From positions 1-21,481 of the forward strand of contig SCQZ01000364.1 in assembly GCA_004299665.1 (NCBI GenBank): a DNA stretch of 21,481 nt, given 5' to 3'. The stretch is from Jatrophihabitans sp. (lineage in GTDB: Bacteria > Actinomycetota > Actinomycetes > Mycobacteriales > Jatrophihabitantaceae). The position numbers and the translations under genes are program-made. Below the pieces are notes generated by a model. It worked only from the letters and a program-made list of their open reading frames with translations. It was not told the DNA's origin and ran no database searches. Shown here in pieces: positions 20,746 to 21,481 of the stretch. Numbering within the stretch: the stretch's first letter is position 1; each line of letters begins with the position of its first letter.

Positions 20746-21481
20746 TCAGCCCTTGCGCTTGGTGATCTCCTCGGTCAGCTGCGGCGCGACCTGGAACAGG
20801 TCACCGACCACCCCGAAGTCCGCGAGGTCGAAGATGGGCGCCTCCGGGTCCTTGTTGATCGCGACGATCGTCTTGGAGGTCTGCATGCCGGCGCGGTGCT
20901 GGATCGCACCGGAGATGCCGACGGCGATGTACAACTGCGGCGAAACGGTGACTCCGGTCTGGCCGACCTGCATCGTGTGCGGCACCCAGCCCGCGTCGAC
21001 GACGGCACGCGAGGCACCCACGGCGGCCCCGAGCGAGTCGGCCAGCTTCTCGATGATCGCGAAGTTCTCGGCGTTGCCCACGCCGCGGCCGCCGGAGACG
21101 ACGACGGACGCGTCGGACAGTTGGGGGCGCGAGCCCTTCTCCTCCACCACCGACTCCAGGATCCTCGCCGCCTTGCCCGCGTCGGAGACGTCGACGGCGA
21201 CGGCGACCTGTTCGCCGGCGGCCGGCGCCGCCACGGGGGCGATCGAGTTCGGCCGCACCGTGACGATCGGCGTGCCGGCACTCACCCTGGACTGCACCGT
21301 GATCGCACCGCCGAAGATCGACTGGGTCGCGCCGTCGGCGTCGACGCCGACGGCGTCGGTGAGGATGCCCGAGCCGGTCTTGAACGCCAGCCGCGCCGCG
21401 ACCTCCTTGTTCTCGATGGTCGAGGACACGAGCACGGCCGCGGGCGAGGCCTGCGCCACGACCGCGGCCAGGGCCTCGGCC
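20746..21481 (-). CDS. etfA: Electron transfer flavoprotein alpha subunit, 5'-truncated
   Basis: This is the C-terminal about 245 residues of an EtfA of usual length near 320; the start lies beyond the window edge, and the frame is open to the last base (AEALAAVVAQASPAAVL). EtfA with EtfB carries electrons from flavin dehydrogenases such as acyl-CoA dehydrogenases to the membrane. The FAD-binding C-terminal domain is complete: SGGRGVG, then VGQTGVTVSPQLYIAVGISGAIQHRAGM, and the AINKDPEAPIF motif, ending with ADFGVVGDLFQV. M. tuberculosis FixB (Rv3028c) has the same place near iscS. The GTG at 21459 is internal, not the start. The following MFS gene is 37 bases away. Confidence 0.96.
   Translation of the reverse strand, partial: AEALAAVVAQASPAAVLVSSTIENKEVAARLAFKTGSGILTDAVGVDADGATQSIFGGAITVQSRVSAGTPIVTVRPNSIAPVAAPAAGEQVAVAVDVSDAGKAARILESVVEEKGSRPQLSDASVVVSGGRGVGNAENFAIIEKLADSLGAAVGASRAVVDAGWVPHTMQVGQTGVTVSPQLYIAVGISGAIQHRAGMQTSKTIVAINKDPEAPIFDLADFGVVGDLFQVAPQLTEEITKRKG

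Overview
The window is a dense, very GC-rich stretch of an actinobacterial chromosome. GTG and TTG starts are common, gene overlaps of the ATGA and GTGA type are frequent, and the longest gene-free gap is only 163 bases. The gene order and strands match the Mycobacterium tuberculosis block Rv3004 to Rv3028c as I know it: cfp6-like PH-domain gene, lppZ-like lipoprotein, gatB/gatA/gatC, the ACT-domain gene, ligA, a MetE-like gene, mnmA, iscS and etfA. The organism is therefore an actinobacterium, but probably not a mycobacterium, because several non-mycobacterial genes are interleaved. I cannot name the genus from sequence alone.

Layout. 1-416 is the 3' end of a CAP-superfamily gene, followed by a hairpin. 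ilvD (minus) and a cfp6-like membrane PH-domain gene (plus) diverge from a 29-bp promoter region. A 2-hydroxyacid dehydrogenase (minus) and an LppZ-like beta-propeller lipoprotein (plus) diverge from 3604-3766. A TRIC-type channel gene and a small membrane-anchored unknown form a coupled minus-strand pair (4977-6190). gatC-gatA-gatB form a minus-strand operon (6297-9631). Plus-strand genes follow: the ACT protein, ACC deaminase (acdS) and a 103-residue unknown. ligA (minus) and a VOC-fold gene (plus) diverge from a 60-bp gap with a dyad. A MazF-type toxin with a ribbon-helix-helix antitoxin (minus, 14310-14952) comes next, then a sulfur-metabolism operon iscS-mnmA-metE-like (minus, 15002-18244). 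The end holds a DUF2157 membrane protein (plus), an MFS transporter (minus) and the C-terminal part of etfA (minus, cut by the window edge).

How the genes work together. Most of the window is core metabolism and information processing: branched-chain amino acid synthesis (ilvD), tRNA amidation (gatCAB), DNA ligation (ligA), cysteine desulfuration feeding tRNA 2-thiolation (iscS to mnmA), and electron transfer (etfA). Lineage-specific pieces are inserted between these conserved genes: acdS with its small neighbour, the VOC gene with the toxin-antitoxin pair, the TRIC pair, and DUF2157 with MFS.

Two translation-start styles can be seen. Many genes at the head of a transcription unit have a TANNNT-like -10 element ending 6-8 bases before the start codon and no Shine-Dalgarno sequence, which suggests leaderless mRNAs. 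Internal genes and several inserted genes (acdS, the 103-residue gene, mazF, the 165-residue gene, gatA) have clear Shine-Dalgarno sequences. I found no rRNA, tRNA, insertion sequence, CRISPR array or phage gene. No clearly new multi-gene system stands out. The best candidates for a second look are a perfect 16-bp hairpin inside the start of the MFS gene, a beta-propeller lipoprotein that seems to lack its catalytic and cofactor residues, and the unexplained small proteins next to the TRIC channel and acdS.
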